Below the pieces are notes generated by a model. The model saw only the letters and a program-made list of their open reading frames with translations. It was not told the origin of the DNA and made no database searches. A DNA stretch of 64,000 nt, taken from assembly GCF_000422345.1 (NCBI RefSeq), contig NZ_KE383819.1, forward strand, positions 13,517-77,516, read 5' to 3'. The stretch is from Neomelitea salexigens DSM 19753. GTDB taxonomy: Bacteria; Pseudomonadota; Gammaproteobacteria; Pseudomonadales; Spongiibacteraceae. The position numbers were made by a program, and so were the translations under genes. Shown piece by piece: positions 17,435 to 26,239 of the stretch (position 1 is its first letter; each line of letters begins with the position of its first letter).

Positions 17435-17459
17435 CGGCCAAACCAATAGGCAAAAAAAC

Positions 17460-17477
17460 GGGCACCCTAGGGCGCCC
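17460..17477 (-). terminator. Rho-independent terminator of the Leu-Pro-Gly repeat gene
   Basis: GGGCACCC pairs with GGGCGCCC (one G-U), and the minus-strand transcript then reads GTTTTTTTG. A second GC hairpin at 17501-17517 (GCCCCG/CGGGGC) lies between it and the stop codon. Confidence 0.75.
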
Positions 17478-17523
17478 AAGTAGATGCTGGAGAAGCATTT
17501 GCCCCGTAACCCGGGGCGAGGTA

Positions 17524-18369
17524 TCACATTGCCAGCGGCTGGCTGACCACTGGAATTGGGGGAAGCAATTCGATTTCGGCGCTTAAAATGGTGCCGCCGT
17601 CGCTGAAGTAGGTGGCCAGCGATGCGGGGTCATCTTTTAAAGCACCCAGCAGAGGGACGACCGCAAACAGCGTGTCGGGGCCAAGGCCTGAACCGATGGT
17701 CGTTAGCGACTGCGGGTCGGCAACAACACCAGTAATAAAGCCTTCAACGGCACCCACGGCCATTTCCACCTTTGCCAGCGTCGCGTAGTCAGCGAGTGCT
17801 GGAATGTCGATAATTGCGTCCAGTCCGGGAATACTCAGGTCACCGGTACCCACTGCTGCGATCTGCGCCAACGGCAGGAAGTCAGCGCCGGGCAATCCGC
17901 CAGTGCCCAAACCATTCAAGATACTCAGCAGGGCATCCACACCCGGTAATTGCGGTGTTTCAGATGACAGCAGTGGCAGTGCATCCAACAGATCACTCAG
18001 CCCCGGAACATCACCAGCACCTGCTCCGGCGCCGTCCATACCACCAATGCCCAACACGCCGACGAGGGGCAGTGAATCCAGACCGGGGAGACCGCCGCTA
18101 CCGATATTACCCAGTACATCGGGGAGTGCTTCCAAGCCTGGCAGCGGCAGCGCGTCTAATCCTGGCAAGCCTGCGCCAGACAGGCCATCCAGGCCCGCAG
18201 CGGGATTCGTCAGTGCATCGAGGGGCAGCGCGCCGATAATAGGCAGACTGCCAAGGCTCGTAAGCAGACCACCAAGAACAGGAATTTGTGCCGCCTGGGC
18301 ATGGCTAAAGCTGGATGCCGCCAGCGAGACACTTAGGGCAAGGCCATTTCTTAAACCGCGGAAAGACAT
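17524..18369 (-). CDS. Secreted low-complexity Leu/Pro/Gly/Ala repeat protein of unknown function
   Basis: The 281-residue protein has a signal peptide (cleavage near HAQAA). Residues about 40-190 are built from irregular units such as GLPGLDALPLPGLEALP, GGLPGLDSLPLVG and GTGGLPGADFLP. The composition is almost entirely Leu, Pro, Gly, Ala, Asp and Ser, with no Cys and few charged residues besides Asp. The last ~90 residues are less repetitive (MAVGAVEGFITGVVADP). I do not recognise a family. It may be a structural, surface or self-assembling protein. GGAG precedes the ATG, and a strong terminator follows, so it is a real single-gene unit. Confidence 0.75.
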   Translation of the reverse strand: MSFRGLRNGLALSVSLAASSFSHAQAAQIPVLGGLLTSLGSLPIIGALPLDALTNPAAGLDGLSGAGLPGLDALPLPGLEALPDVLGNIGSGGLPGLDSLPLVGVLGIGGMDGAGAGAGDVPGLSDLLDALPLLSSETPQLPGVDALLSILNGLGTGGLPGADFLPLAQIAAVGTGDLSIPGLDAIIDIPALADYATLAKVEMAVGAVEGFITGVVADPQSLTTIGSGLGPDTLFAVVPLLGALKDDPASLATYFSDGGTILSAEIELLPPIPVVSQPLAM

Positions 18370-18581
18370 GGTAAAGACTCCGTATTTATCATTTATTGCG
18401 AGACGTGCCGTTTCGAGTAGCCATCAACGGCACGATCCTACGCGCAAGCTCTGCAGCAAAATTTGAACTCGCTCACATTTGACAACATCGCCACATATTA
18501 AATGCGTTATAAATAAACACTCTGCTATCAGTGAGTTATTGCGGGCTACGTTACTATGCACAACTACGAAGAGTAATACGT

Positions 18582-18595
18582 AGATACACGTATCT
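18582..18595. promoter_or_regulatory. Inverted repeat AGATAC-AC-GTATCT
   Basis: A perfect 6-bp inverted repeat with 2-bp spacer lies about 220 bp upstream of each flanking start. It could be a small operator, but no regulator is known for it. Confidence 0.3.
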
Positions 18596-18642
18596 TAACA
18601 AGTGTTTACCTGTACCTTGAAGCCTATCCCAATGAAACACAG

Positions 18643-18676
18643 CCCCGACTTTGCGCTGTAACTGAGCGCGTCGGGG
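18643..18676. ncRNA. Strong two-part hairpin, possible sRNA or attenuator element
   Basis: CCCCGAC (18643-18649) pairs with GTCGGGG (18670-18676), and inside it GCGC (18653-18656) pairs with GCGC (18666-18669) around a 9-base loop, with a TTT bulge. No U run follows, so it is not a classic terminator. It might end or structure an untranslated RNA. Confidence 0.3.
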
Positions 18677-18813
18677 AGCGCTATTACTGACCAAATTACA
18701 CATTGAGATCGCCTTGCCATAGACTGCATGGGCAAGCCCTTATTGACGGCTACCACGCTTTCAATTTGCGCTTTATAGACGTACTTACTGCACCGAGCTC
18801 GAAGGACACGCCG

Positions 18814-19263
18814 ATGACCGCATCACCGCTAAGCCAGCGCACGCACTACCGTTGGTTTACCCCAATCACCACACGCTGGATGGACAACGACGTCTATGGT
18901 CACGCAAATAACGTGAACTACTATTCGTGGTTCGACACAACCGCGAACCGGTATTTGATAGAGGCCTGTGGACTGGATATTCACCGCGGCGAGCAAATCG
19001 GATACATCGTTCACAGCGAGTGTTTCTACACCTCAGCGGTGGCGTTTCCAGACGAGCTGGAGGGCGCGCTGTGCGTCAACAAACTGGGCAATAGTTCAGT
19101 AGAGTACGGCGTAGCGATTTTCCGGCGGGGGGAAACCACCGCCGCCGCACACGGCCGCTTTACCCATGTGTTTGTTAATCGACAAAGCGAACGCCCCATG
19201 CCGATGGCCCCTGCGCTTCGGCAGGGCCTGGAAAAAATTCAACGGGAGGCCGAGCTATCGTGA
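18814..19263 (+). CDS. Acyl-CoA thioesterase (4HBT / hotdog fold)
   Basis: The 149-residue protein is a hotdog-fold thioesterase with the family signature RWMDNDVYGHANNVNYYSWFDT, whose Asp is the catalytic residue. It should hydrolyse acyl-CoA or a related thioester in the cytosol. AAGGA lies 8 bases before the ATG at 18814. The stop overlaps the GTG of the GNAT gene by 4 bases, and an aldehyde dehydrogenase follows, so the three form an operon that may process a small acyl or semialdehyde compound. Confidence 0.85.
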   Translation: MTASPLSQRTHYRWFTPITTRWMDNDVYGHANNVNYYSWFDTTANRYLIEACGLDIHRGEQIGYIVHSECFYTSAVAFPDELEGALCVNKLGNSSVEYGVAIFRRGETTAAAHGRFTHVFVNRQSERPMPMAPALRQGLEKIQREAELS

Positions 19264-19898
19264 CCACCGCCGCATTTCGCCAATGCCGACCCAGCGATAG
19301 GGAGAAAGCCCTACCGCTTATCATCAGCTCCGGCCCGGAAGCGTTCCGCTACGTGTTCTGCGACCGCCAAAGCGAGCAACTCACGTCGTTTTTAGAACGC
19401 GCCTTCGTCGCCAAAGGCAACGAGTTTAGTCACGATCAACACCTCGCTCTTATCGACAAAGACCAGCTCGTCGCCGTGGGCGCACTGCGCTACGCAGAAC
19501 AAACCCATCGCTTCACCGTCGCCGCGATGCGCCTGATTTTCGCCCACTATTCACCGCTGGCTGCGCTGCGCACAGCCTGGCGCGGCCTGCGCACCGAGTC
19601 GGTTATCAAGCCGCCGGGTAAAGGTGTCGCCTTTATCTATCAGCTTGCCGTCTGCCCCGAACAACGAAGCCGGGGCTTTGGGCGGCAAATGATCGCCGAG
19701 CTACTATCCCGCGCCAGGCAGCAAGGCTACTGCCGCGCAGGCCTCAATGTGTCGGTGGAAAACCCCCGCGCCCAAGCCCTGTATGAGCAACTCGGGTTTC
19801 GCGTTCAACGAGAATACAGCGGCCGGCTGCGCAGCCCCTATGGCTACGTACCGGGCCAGCGGTATATGGAATGTGAACTTCACGCCACCACGCAATAA
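19260..19898 (+). CDS. GNAT family N-acetyltransferase
   Basis: The 212-residue protein has the GNAT acetyl-CoA site in IYQLAVCPEQRSRGFGRQMI (motif A, Q/RxxGxG/A) and a C-terminal LNVSVENPRAQALYEQLGFRVQREY. The acceptor is unknown. It starts at GTG with a 4-base overlap on the thioesterase gene, which points to translational coupling. The aldehyde dehydrogenase gene begins 12 bp after its stop. Confidence 0.88.
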   Translation: MTTAAFRQCRPSDREKALPLIISSGPEAFRYVFCDRQSEQLTSFLERAFVAKGNEFSHDQHLALIDKDQLVAVGALRYAEQTHRFTVAAMRLIFAHYSPLAALRTAWRGLRTESVIKPPGKGVAFIYQLAVCPEQRSRGFGRQMIAELLSRARQQGYCRAGLNVSVENPRAQALYEQLGFRVQREYSGRLRSPYGYVPGQRYMECELHATTQ

Positions 19899-19910
19899 AG
19901 GAGAGCAAGC

Positions 19911-21371
19911 ATGCAGTTGCAGCGCCCCGATCTGCTTCGCGACGACAACTACATTAACGGCCAATGGCAGGCTGCCGCCAGCGGCCGACGCTTCCCGGTA
20001 GAGAACCCCGCCAATGGCGAGAAACTAAAAGAGGTTGCCGATGGCGGCACCGCCGACATGGACGCCGCCATCACGGCAGCTGATGCCGCGCAAGCGGCCT
20101 GGCAAAGCGAAACACCCAAAGCCCGCGCGCAGATTCTGCAGCGCTGGTATCAGTTGATCATTCAACATCGCAGCGATCTCGCGGCGATCCTCACCGCCGA
20201 ACAAGGCAAAGTACTCGCCGAGGCAGACGCCGAAATTGGCTATGGTGCCAACTATGTTGAATGGTTTTCTGAGGAGGCCAAGCGCATCGATGGCGACATT
20301 CTCGCGGCGCCGTCGCGCGACAAGCGACTACTGGTCATCAAACAGGCTATTGGTGTGGTTGCAGCGATTACGCCGTGGAATTTTCCCAACGCCATGATCA
20401 CTCGCAAGGCCGCACCGGCATTGGCGGCGGGTTGCTGCATTGTGATCAAACCCGCCCATGAAACGCCGCTCAGTGCGCTTGCCTTAGCGGCACTGGCCGA
20501 CGAGGCCGGCTTCCCCGCCGGCGTATTTAATGTGATCTGCGGCACGCAGGCCAGCGACATCGGCAGCGTGATGACAAGCAGCCCGTTGGTGCGCAAAGTC
20601 AGCTTCACCGGATCGACCCGCGTCGGCAAAATCCTGATGGAACAGTGCGCCGCAACGGTTAAAAAAACGTCCATGGAATTGGGCGGCAATGCGCCATTTA
20701 TCGTATTTGACGACGCCGATATAGACGCCGCCGTCGCCGGCGCCCTGGCGTCTAAGTACCGCAACGCAGGCCAAACGTGTATCTGTAGCAATCGCATCCT
20801 GGTACAGGGTGGTATCTACGATGCCTTTGCCGCGCGCTTTGCCGCCGAAGTCCAAAAATTCCGGCTCGGCGATGGCAGCGATAGCGATGCCACAATGGGG
20901 CCCCTCATCACTCTCCAGGCTTGTGAAAAGGTCACCGCACTGGTCGACGATGCGCTGTCGAAAGGCGCCTCCGCCATTACCGGCGGACGTCGCGCCAGTA
21001 TTGGCGAGCGTTTTTTTGAACCTACTGTGCTGCGCGATGCCACGCCAGCTATGCGGGTATTTGAGGAGGAAATTTTTGGCCCCGTTGCCCCCTTGTACCG
21101 CTTCGAGGATGAACAACAGGCAATCGCGCTGGCCAATGACACTAACTACGGGCTCGCCGCCTACTTTTACACACAGAATTTAAACCGCGTCTGGCGGGTG
21201 GCAGAGGCCCTTGAGTACGGCATTATCGGCATTAACGAGGGAGTCACGTCGAGTGAAATAGCACCTTTCGGCGGTATGAAAGAATCGGGGATCGGTCGCG
21301 AAGGGTCGAAATACGGCATCGACGACTACGTTGAGCTGAAATACCTGTGTCTGGGTGGCCTGGACAACTAG
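19911..21371 (+). CDS. gabD: NAD(P)-dependent succinate-semialdehyde dehydrogenase family
   Basis: The 486-residue protein is an aldehyde dehydrogenase of the succinate-semialdehyde/glutarate-semialdehyde branch. Visible catalytic residues are Asn157 (TPWNFPN), Glu256 (MELGGN) and Cys290 (GQTCICSNR), with the CxC pair common in GabD. It oxidises the semialdehyde to the dicarboxylate. AAAGGAGAG precedes the ATG. No GABA transaminase is beside it, so the source of the aldehyde may be another pathway, and the gabD name rests on family similarity. Confidence 0.88.
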   Translation: MQLQRPDLLRDDNYINGQWQAAASGRRFPVENPANGEKLKEVADGGTADMDAAITAADAAQAAWQSETPKARAQILQRWYQLIIQHRSDLAAILTAEQGKVLAEADAEIGYGANYVEWFSEEAKRIDGDILAAPSRDKRLLVIKQAIGVVAAITPWNFPNAMITRKAAPALAAGCCIVIKPAHETPLSALALAALADEAGFPAGVFNVICGTQASDIGSVMTSSPLVRKVSFTGSTRVGKILMEQCAATVKKTSMELGGNAPFIVFDDADIDAAVAGALASKYRNAGQTCICSNRILVQGGIYDAFAARFAAEVQKFRLGDGSDSDATMGPLITLQACEKVTALVDDALSKGASAITGGRRASIGERFFEPTVLRDATPAMRVFEEEIFGPVAPLYRFEDEQQAIALANDTNYGLAAYFYTQNLNRVWRVAEALEYGIIGINEGVTSSEIAPFGGMKESGIGREGSKYGIDDYVELKYLCLGGLDN

Positions 21372-21393
21372 CGGCAATCTTCAGGCAAAAAAA

Positions 21394-21411
21394 AGCCCCC
21401 AAAAGGGGGCT
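21394..21411 (-). terminator. Terminator between convergent gabD-like and P450 genes
   Basis: AGCCCCC pairs with GGGGGCT over an AAAA loop. The minus-strand side continues with eight T, and the plus side has only CTT, so it mainly ends the P450 transcript. Confidence 0.8.
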
Positions 21412-21430
21412 CTTAACACGGCCGCTGCAC

Positions 21431-22678
21431 TTAGACTTCTGGGTCAAAAGTAATCGGCATGGCTTTAATGGTGTTGATGAAGAACGAGCGCATGTAGGTT
21501 ACATCGCCGGCAAACTTGGGGTTGCGCAGGCGTGGGATCAGCTCTTCAAAAATAATATTCAGCTCCATACGCGCCAGGTTCATGCCCAGGCAGAAGTGCT
21601 CGCCGATACCAAAAGAACGGATCTCGCGACGCATATTCGGCAGGCGCTTAGCGCGGTGAATATCGAACTTCATGGCATCATCACCGTAGGCGTCTTCGTC
21701 GTGGTTGACTGCATGGTAGTGCAGCACAACTTTGTCGCCTTTTTTGATGTTGTGGCCATTCCATTCGATGTCCTGAGTGGCGGTGCGGCGCATCGCGATG
21801 AACGCGGTGTTATAGCGCAGCATTTCCTCGACCGCATCGGGGATGTCTTCAGGGTGATCCACCAGGTGTTGCAGCTGCTCGGGGTGCTCGATCAGCAGAC
21901 GCATACCGTGAGCGGTTGCGGTACGAGTACTCTCGTTACCACCGACCATAATCAGGATGAACATCCAGGCGAACATTTCCTCGTCGACTTTTTTGCCGTC
22001 AACTTCACCATTCAGCAAGGCCTCAACCACGGGGCTGGTGGGGTTTTCGCGCTGTTTGGCAGCCAGTTCGGCAGCGTAGGCAATAACCTCAAAGCTGACC
22101 GCGTTGGCCTCATCGCGACTGGTCGCCAAGTCGGGGTCATCGGCGAAGGCCATGATGTTAGTCCAATCGAAGAACTGCTTGCGGTCTTCCTGGGGCACGC
22201 CCAGCAGCTCCAGAATTGCCATCAAGGGCAGCTCGGCAGCCACATCTTCAACAAACTCACACTCGCCTTTCTTGGCAACACGGTCAATGATTGAGCGCGC
22301 ACCTTTGCGCAGCCACTCTTCCATGTTTGCCACTGCCCGCGGCGTGAAAGCATCGCGAACAATTTTGCGATACTTCATGTGCTTGGGTGGATCCATAGCG
22401 ATAATGATGTTTTCGTGCATCACCGCTTGGATCTCTTCCTCGCCTTCGGGCACTTCCATCGGGAAGGGGCCTTCAATGTTAGATGAGAATAAATCCGGGT
22501 TTTGCGAGACGAAATCCAGCGCATCACGCTTTACAACGGCCCAGTACGGCACGCCATTTTCGGGGTCATCCATGTACACCATTGAACCGGCTTGGCGAAT
22601 CTTCGCCAGCTCTTCATAGGGCATACCGTTTACGTAAGTATCCAGACTGAGCAGGTTGGTAAAGGGACACTGGCTCAT
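21431..22678 (-). CDS. Cytochrome P450
   Basis: The 415-residue soluble P450 has the I-helix GGNEST (246-251), the K-helix ExxR (Glu285-Arg288) and the heme loop FGIGEHFCLGMNLAR with Cys363 as thiolate ligand. The MDPPKHMKYRKIVRDAF segment fits bacterial class I P450s close to the CYP125/CYP142/CYP111-like group that hydroxylate sterols, terpenes or alkyl chains. Substrate is unknown. GAGGA lies 8 bases before the ATG at 22678; a TTG 15 bases upstream is unlikely. No ferredoxin or reductase gene is adjacent, so redox partners must be elsewhere. Confidence 0.93.
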   Translation of the reverse strand: MSQCPFTNLLSLDTYVNGMPYEELAKIRQAGSMVYMDDPENGVPYWAVVKRDALDFVSQNPDLFSSNIEGPFPMEVPEGEEEIQAVMHENIIIAMDPPKHMKYRKIVRDAFTPRAVANMEEWLRKGARSIIDRVAKKGECEFVEDVAAELPLMAILELLGVPQEDRKQFFDWTNIMAFADDPDLATSRDEANAVSFEVIAYAAELAAKQRENPTSPVVEALLNGEVDGKKVDEEMFAWMFILIMVGGNESTRTATAHGMRLLIEHPEQLQHLVDHPEDIPDAVEEMLRYNTAFIAMRRTATQDIEWNGHNIKKGDKVVLHYHAVNHDEDAYGDDAMKFDIHRAKRLPNMRREIRSFGIGEHFCLGMNLARMELNIIFEELIPRLRNPKFAGDVTYMRSFFINTIKAMPITFDPEV

Positions 22679-22912
22679 AATTGTTTTCCTCAATTACGCC
22701 CGGCACGAGGGCTATTTCGATTATTTACCGCGTGACGACCCGGGAAGGCGGTCATCTATAAACCCTAAAAGTAACAGGTCATTAACCAAATTTCGAGTTC
22801 ATAAACGGTCAGGCAAATAACTTTATCGGCAACATTAAGATAGTCAGCTTTTCTGGCACCAGCGAGCACAATCCCCGATAATGCCGCCTTTCGTCACCAC
22901 CGAGACAACACA

Positions 22913-24103
22913 ATGACCCTGCCTACCCTGCGCCTTGCCAAAAATGAAGAACGTCGACTGCGCGGCGGCCATCTGTGGATCTATAGCAATGAGGTCGACA
23001 AACAGGCCAGCCCCCTGAAGAGTTTCGAGGCCGGCGAGCAAGTGATTGTCGAGTCATCCCAGGGCAAAACACTGGGTGTAGCGTATATAAACCCGCAGTC
23101 GCTGATCTGCGCGCGGCTGCTCAGCAGCGGTCAGCAGCCCTTTGGCCAGGCAATGATTGAACAGCGTATCGCCCAGGCGCTGGCACTGCGTGAGCAACTC
23201 TTTTCGTCGCCCTGCTACCGGCTTGTCTACGGTGAAAGTGACTTGTTGCCGGGCTTGGTCGTGGACCGTTTCGGCGACCACCTCTCGGTACAGTTTAATA
23301 CCGCGGGTATGGAAGCCCTGCGCGAGCCCGTACTGAAAGCGCTGGATAAACTACTGTCACCGGCGTCAATTTTACTGCGCAACGATGCCTCGGTGCGCAA
23401 ACTTGAGGGCCTGCCCAGCGAAGTGGTCTGCGTCCACGGTGAGTCGCCCGAAGACGTTGAGTTAACGGAGAACGGCGTGCGTTTCCTGGCGCCGCTGAGC
23501 AGCGGCCAAAAGACCGGCTGGTTCTACGATCAGCGCCCCAACCGGGCTTGGTTGCGCGACATCGTTAAGGATAAGCGCGTGCTGGACGTCTTCAGTTATG
23601 TGGGCAGTTTTGGCGTGCAAGCCGGCGTTTTTGGCGCTCGCGAGGTCTGGTGTAACGACGCCTCCGAACTGGCCCTGGAAAAAGCCCATGAGAACGCAGC
23701 GCTTAATGGCATCGGCGAGCGCTTCAACACCCTTCAGGGCGATGCCTTTGCGGCGCTCAAACAACTTAGGGAAGACGGCCAACGTTTCGATGTCATCATC
23801 GTCGACCCACCTGCCTTTATTAAACGCAAGAAAGACCAAAAAGAAGGCATTCAGGCGTATCGGCGCATCAACGAACAGGCCATGCGCTTACTCGAACCCG
23901 GCGGCTATCTGTTATCGGCCTCCTGTTCGATGCACATGCCTCGCGAGTCACTCCTGGATATTGTGCGGGCCGCGTCGCGCCATATCGACCGCCATGCACA
24001 GATACTGGCCGAAGGTATGCAGGGCGCCGACCACCCCGTACACCCGGCAATCCCCGAGACTCGCTACCTGAAGGCCGTGCTGAGCCGGATCTGCCGCAGT
24101 TAG
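22913..24103 (+). CDS. rlmI: 23S rRNA (cytosine-5)-methyltransferase RlmI
   Basis: The 396-residue protein has an N-terminal PUA domain (RLRGGHLWIYSNEVD), a central RlmI domain (YGESDLLPGLVVDRFGDHLSVQ) and a SAM methyltransferase domain (VLDVFSYVGSFGVQAG, IVDPPAFIKRKKDQ). The catalytic Cys is in SASCSMHM. It makes m5C at 23S position 1962 in E. coli numbering. It is a single-gene unit and ends 10 bp before the convergent aldo/keto reductase stop. Confidence 0.93.
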   Translation: MTLPTLRLAKNEERRLRGGHLWIYSNEVDKQASPLKSFEAGEQVIVESSQGKTLGVAYINPQSLICARLLSSGQQPFGQAMIEQRIAQALALREQLFSSPCYRLVYGESDLLPGLVVDRFGDHLSVQFNTAGMEALREPVLKALDKLLSPASILLRNDASVRKLEGLPSEVVCVHGESPEDVELTENGVRFLAPLSSGQKTGWFYDQRPNRAWLRDIVKDKRVLDVFSYVGSFGVQAGVFGAREVWCNDASELALEKAHENAALNGIGERFNTLQGDAFAALKQLREDGQRFDVIIVDPPAFIKRKKDQKEGIQAYRRINEQAMRLLEPGGYLLSASCSMHMPRESLLDIVRAASRHIDRHAQILAEGMQGADHPVHPAIPETRYLKAVLSRICRS

Positions 24104-24113
24104 ACCTTTCTCT

Positions 24114-25151
24114 TTAGGGGGCGGGATTTGGCTGGGCGGTGTGAATGGCCTCGATACCTTCCATTACTGCATCGCTGAGCACGAGCTCGGCGCTGTCGAT
24201 ATTGCTTTTCAACTGCGCCATTGAGGTTGCGCCGATAATATTGCTGGTGACAAATGGCTGATGGGTTACGAATGCCAGAGCCATCTGCGCAAAGCCCATA
24301 CCGTGTTCCTCCGCTAACAGCGCGTAGCGCTCGGTCGCCACGGCAGCCTGAGGATTGTTGTAACGCTGAAAGCGCTCGAAAAGCGTAATGCGGGCATTCT
24401 CGGGCCGCTGCCCGTGACGGTATTTGCCACTGAGCATGCCGAAGGCCAGCGGTGAATACGCCAGCAGCCCCACATTTTCACGCAGGGCGATTTCGGCCAG
24501 CCCCACTTCAAAACTGCGATTCAACAAGTTGTAGGGATTCTGAATACTCACCACCCTCGGCAGGGCATAGCGCTCGGCCAGGCGCAGGAAATTCAATACG
24601 CCCCAGGGAGTTTCATTGCTGAGCCCCACTGTTTTTACCTGACCGCTGGCCACCAACTCACTGAGAGTTTTCAGCAATTCATGCTGATTCGCTTCGACAT
24701 CGGCGTTATCGCTGCTGTGGCGGTAGCCCAACTTGCCAAAAAAATTGGTGTCGCGATTTGGCCAGTGAATCTGATAGAGATCGAGGTAGTCGGTTTGCAG
24801 GCGCTGAAGGCTGCCTTCGAAGGCCTTGAGCAGGGCGTCGCGATCCAGCCCGCGGCCGCCGCGAATATGTGCGTTGCCGGGGCCGGTGGCTTTACTGGCA
24901 AGCACCAGTTGGTCGCGACCTCCGCGCTCACTCAGCCAGCGACCGATGTACTCCTCCGTCCGCCCCTGCGTTTCCGCCCTGGGCGGCACTGGATACATTT
25001 CAGCGGTGTCGAAAAAATTGATCCCACGCGAGCGCGCATAATCCATTTGTTCAAAGGCCTCGTCACAGGTGTTCTGCTCGCCCCAGGTCATTGTGCCCAG
25101 GCAGAGCTCACTGACCTCGATAGTGGAATTTCCCAGGGGACGCATTTTCAT
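24114..25151 (-). CDS. NADP-dependent aldo/keto reductase, Tas-like
   Basis: The 345-residue protein is an aldo/keto reductase with the Tas layout: PLGNSTIEVSELCLGTMTWGEQ, the catalytic Asp/Tyr in FFDTAEMYP, Lys in LASKATG and His in YQIHWPNRDTNFFG. It reduces carbonyl or sugar aldehyde groups. AGGAG 6 bases upstream favours the ATG at 25151. It begins 32 bp after arsM on the same strand, so it is probably cotranscribed with arsS-arsM. It may act on the ribosyl part of an arsenosugar, which is inference only. Confidence 0.88.
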   Translation of the reverse strand: MKMRPLGNSTIEVSELCLGTMTWGEQNTCDEAFEQMDYARSRGINFFDTAEMYPVPPRAETQGRTEEYIGRWLSERGGRDQLVLASKATGPGNAHIRGGRGLDRDALLKAFEGSLQRLQTDYLDLYQIHWPNRDTNFFGKLGYRHSSDNADVEANQHELLKTLSELVASGQVKTVGLSNETPWGVLNFLRLAERYALPRVVSIQNPYNLLNRSFEVGLAEIALRENVGLLAYSPLAFGMLSGKYRHGQRPENARITLFERFQRYNNPQAAVATERYALLAEEHGMGFAQMALAFVTHQPFVTSNIIGATSMAQLKSNIDSAELVLSDAVMEGIEAIHTAQPNPAP

Positions 25152-25183
25152 CACACACTCCTTTTGTATTTTGCGCGACTAAC

Positions 25184-26227
25184 TCAGCAACAGGGCAAGG
25201 CGCCGTCATCATCAGCCGTACTGAAGGGCAGCGACACGCCGCAGCCTTCAAAGATGCCGTAGTGGCGGCTGAAGTCGCCCAGAAAATCAAAGTGCTCGGC
25301 AAAACGGCTATCGGCCAGCATTCGCCAGGTATTGCCACACACCGGAAACACCCGACCCACTTCAATAATATGGTGCTTGTCGAGGACAAAGTTCACCGGC
25401 CTTTCACTAATGCTGCCGCGGTAGCGAACCGCCTGGCCGTAGTCTTCACAATCGCTTTCCAAATCATCGAGGTTAAACAGGCGATAGGTTGCCGAGAAGA
25501 ATTCGACGCCAGCCGTTTTTGCTGCAACGGCCGGGTCGGTCATTTCCAGGGGGCGGTCTTCGACTAAGCGCGGGTCGGTAAAGCCCTGCCCCTTGGCGAG
25601 TTGCACAAAGTCGTTCCAGTACAGGGCGCCGCCCAAACACTCGCCGTAGAGCAGTGGATCATCACGCATTGCCTCGGGAACACGCCGATTGGCGTAAACA
25701 TCTGAAAAATAGAATTCGCCGCCGGGCTTCAACAGCCGCTTAACCCCGGCTAACACCGCGGCTTTATCGGGTGATAAATTGATCACGCAATTGGACACCA
25801 CCACGTCGAAGCTGGCGGGCTCCAGGTCCAATTCATCCAAGCGCTCAATATAGCCCTGGATAAAGCGCACATTATCAAAGCCGAATTGTTCAGCGTGCCA
25901 GGCCTGGGTATCGCGCGCTACGGCTAACTGCTCGTCGGTCATGTCTACCCCGACCACCTCGCCCTCTGCCCCCACCATTTGCGCCAGGGCGTATACATCG
26001 CGGCCGCTGCCGCAACCCAGATCGAGCACGCGCCGCCCCCGCAGTTCCGTGGGACACACCAGTCCACAGCCGTAATAGCGCGACAACACCTCGGGATGAA
26101 GCTTCGCCAACAGCGGCTTGAGCCACTCGGGCATGGCACTGGCATCGCAGCAGGCGCTGGTCTTTAAATCGTCGGAGCTCTGCAGCTGCTTGCCGTAATA
26201 ATCTTTAACAATATCGTGACTGTTCAT
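25184..26227 (-). CDS. arsM: Arsenite S-adenosylmethionine methyltransferase ArsM
   Basis: The 347-residue protein has the SAM motif VLDLGCGSGRD and the arsenic-binding cysteines expected of ArsM: Cys147 (SNCVINLSPDK) and Cys197 (GECLGGALYW), spaced 50 residues apart as in characterised algal ArsM. More Cys lie at 26, 27, 54 and 58. It methylates As(III) to mono- and dimethyl forms in the cytosol. It lies 12 bp after arsS, a pairing known from cyanobacterial arsenosugar synthesis. A C-terminal PCC replaces the usual longer tail. Confidence 0.93.
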   Translation of the reverse strand: MNSHDIVKDYYGKQLQSSDDLKTSACCDASAMPEWLKPLLAKLHPEVLSRYYGCGLVCPTELRGRRVLDLGCGSGRDVYALAQMVGAEGEVVGVDMTDEQLAVARDTQAWHAEQFGFDNVRFIQGYIERLDELDLEPASFDVVVSNCVINLSPDKAAVLAGVKRLLKPGGEFYFSDVYANRRVPEAMRDDPLLYGECLGGALYWNDFVQLAKGQGFTDPRLVEDRPLEMTDPAVAAKTAGVEFFSATYRLFNLDDLESDCEDYGQAVRYRGSISERPVNFVLDKHHIIEVGRVFPVCGNTWRMLADSRFAEHFDFLGDFSRHYGIFEGCGVSLPFSTADDDGALPCC

Positions 26228-26239
26228 CGTGTTATTTCC

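Larger units (their letters stand above)
18370..18813. other. 444-bp intergenic region with hairpin and inverted repeat
   Basis: This gap between two divergent genes has no credible coding frame; an upstream extension of the thioesterase frame to 18703 lacks family similarity. It holds an inverted repeat at 18582-18595 and a GC-rich hairpin at 18643-18676. It is AT-richer than its surroundings up to about 18620. It probably contains promoters for both flanking genes and possibly a small RNA. Confidence 0.5.

Noticed and set aside
21347-22294. Plus-strand frame (315 codons) opposite the P450
   Set aside because: It overlaps a clear cytochrome P450 with heme and ExxR motifs; no domain or ribosome site supports the antisense frame.
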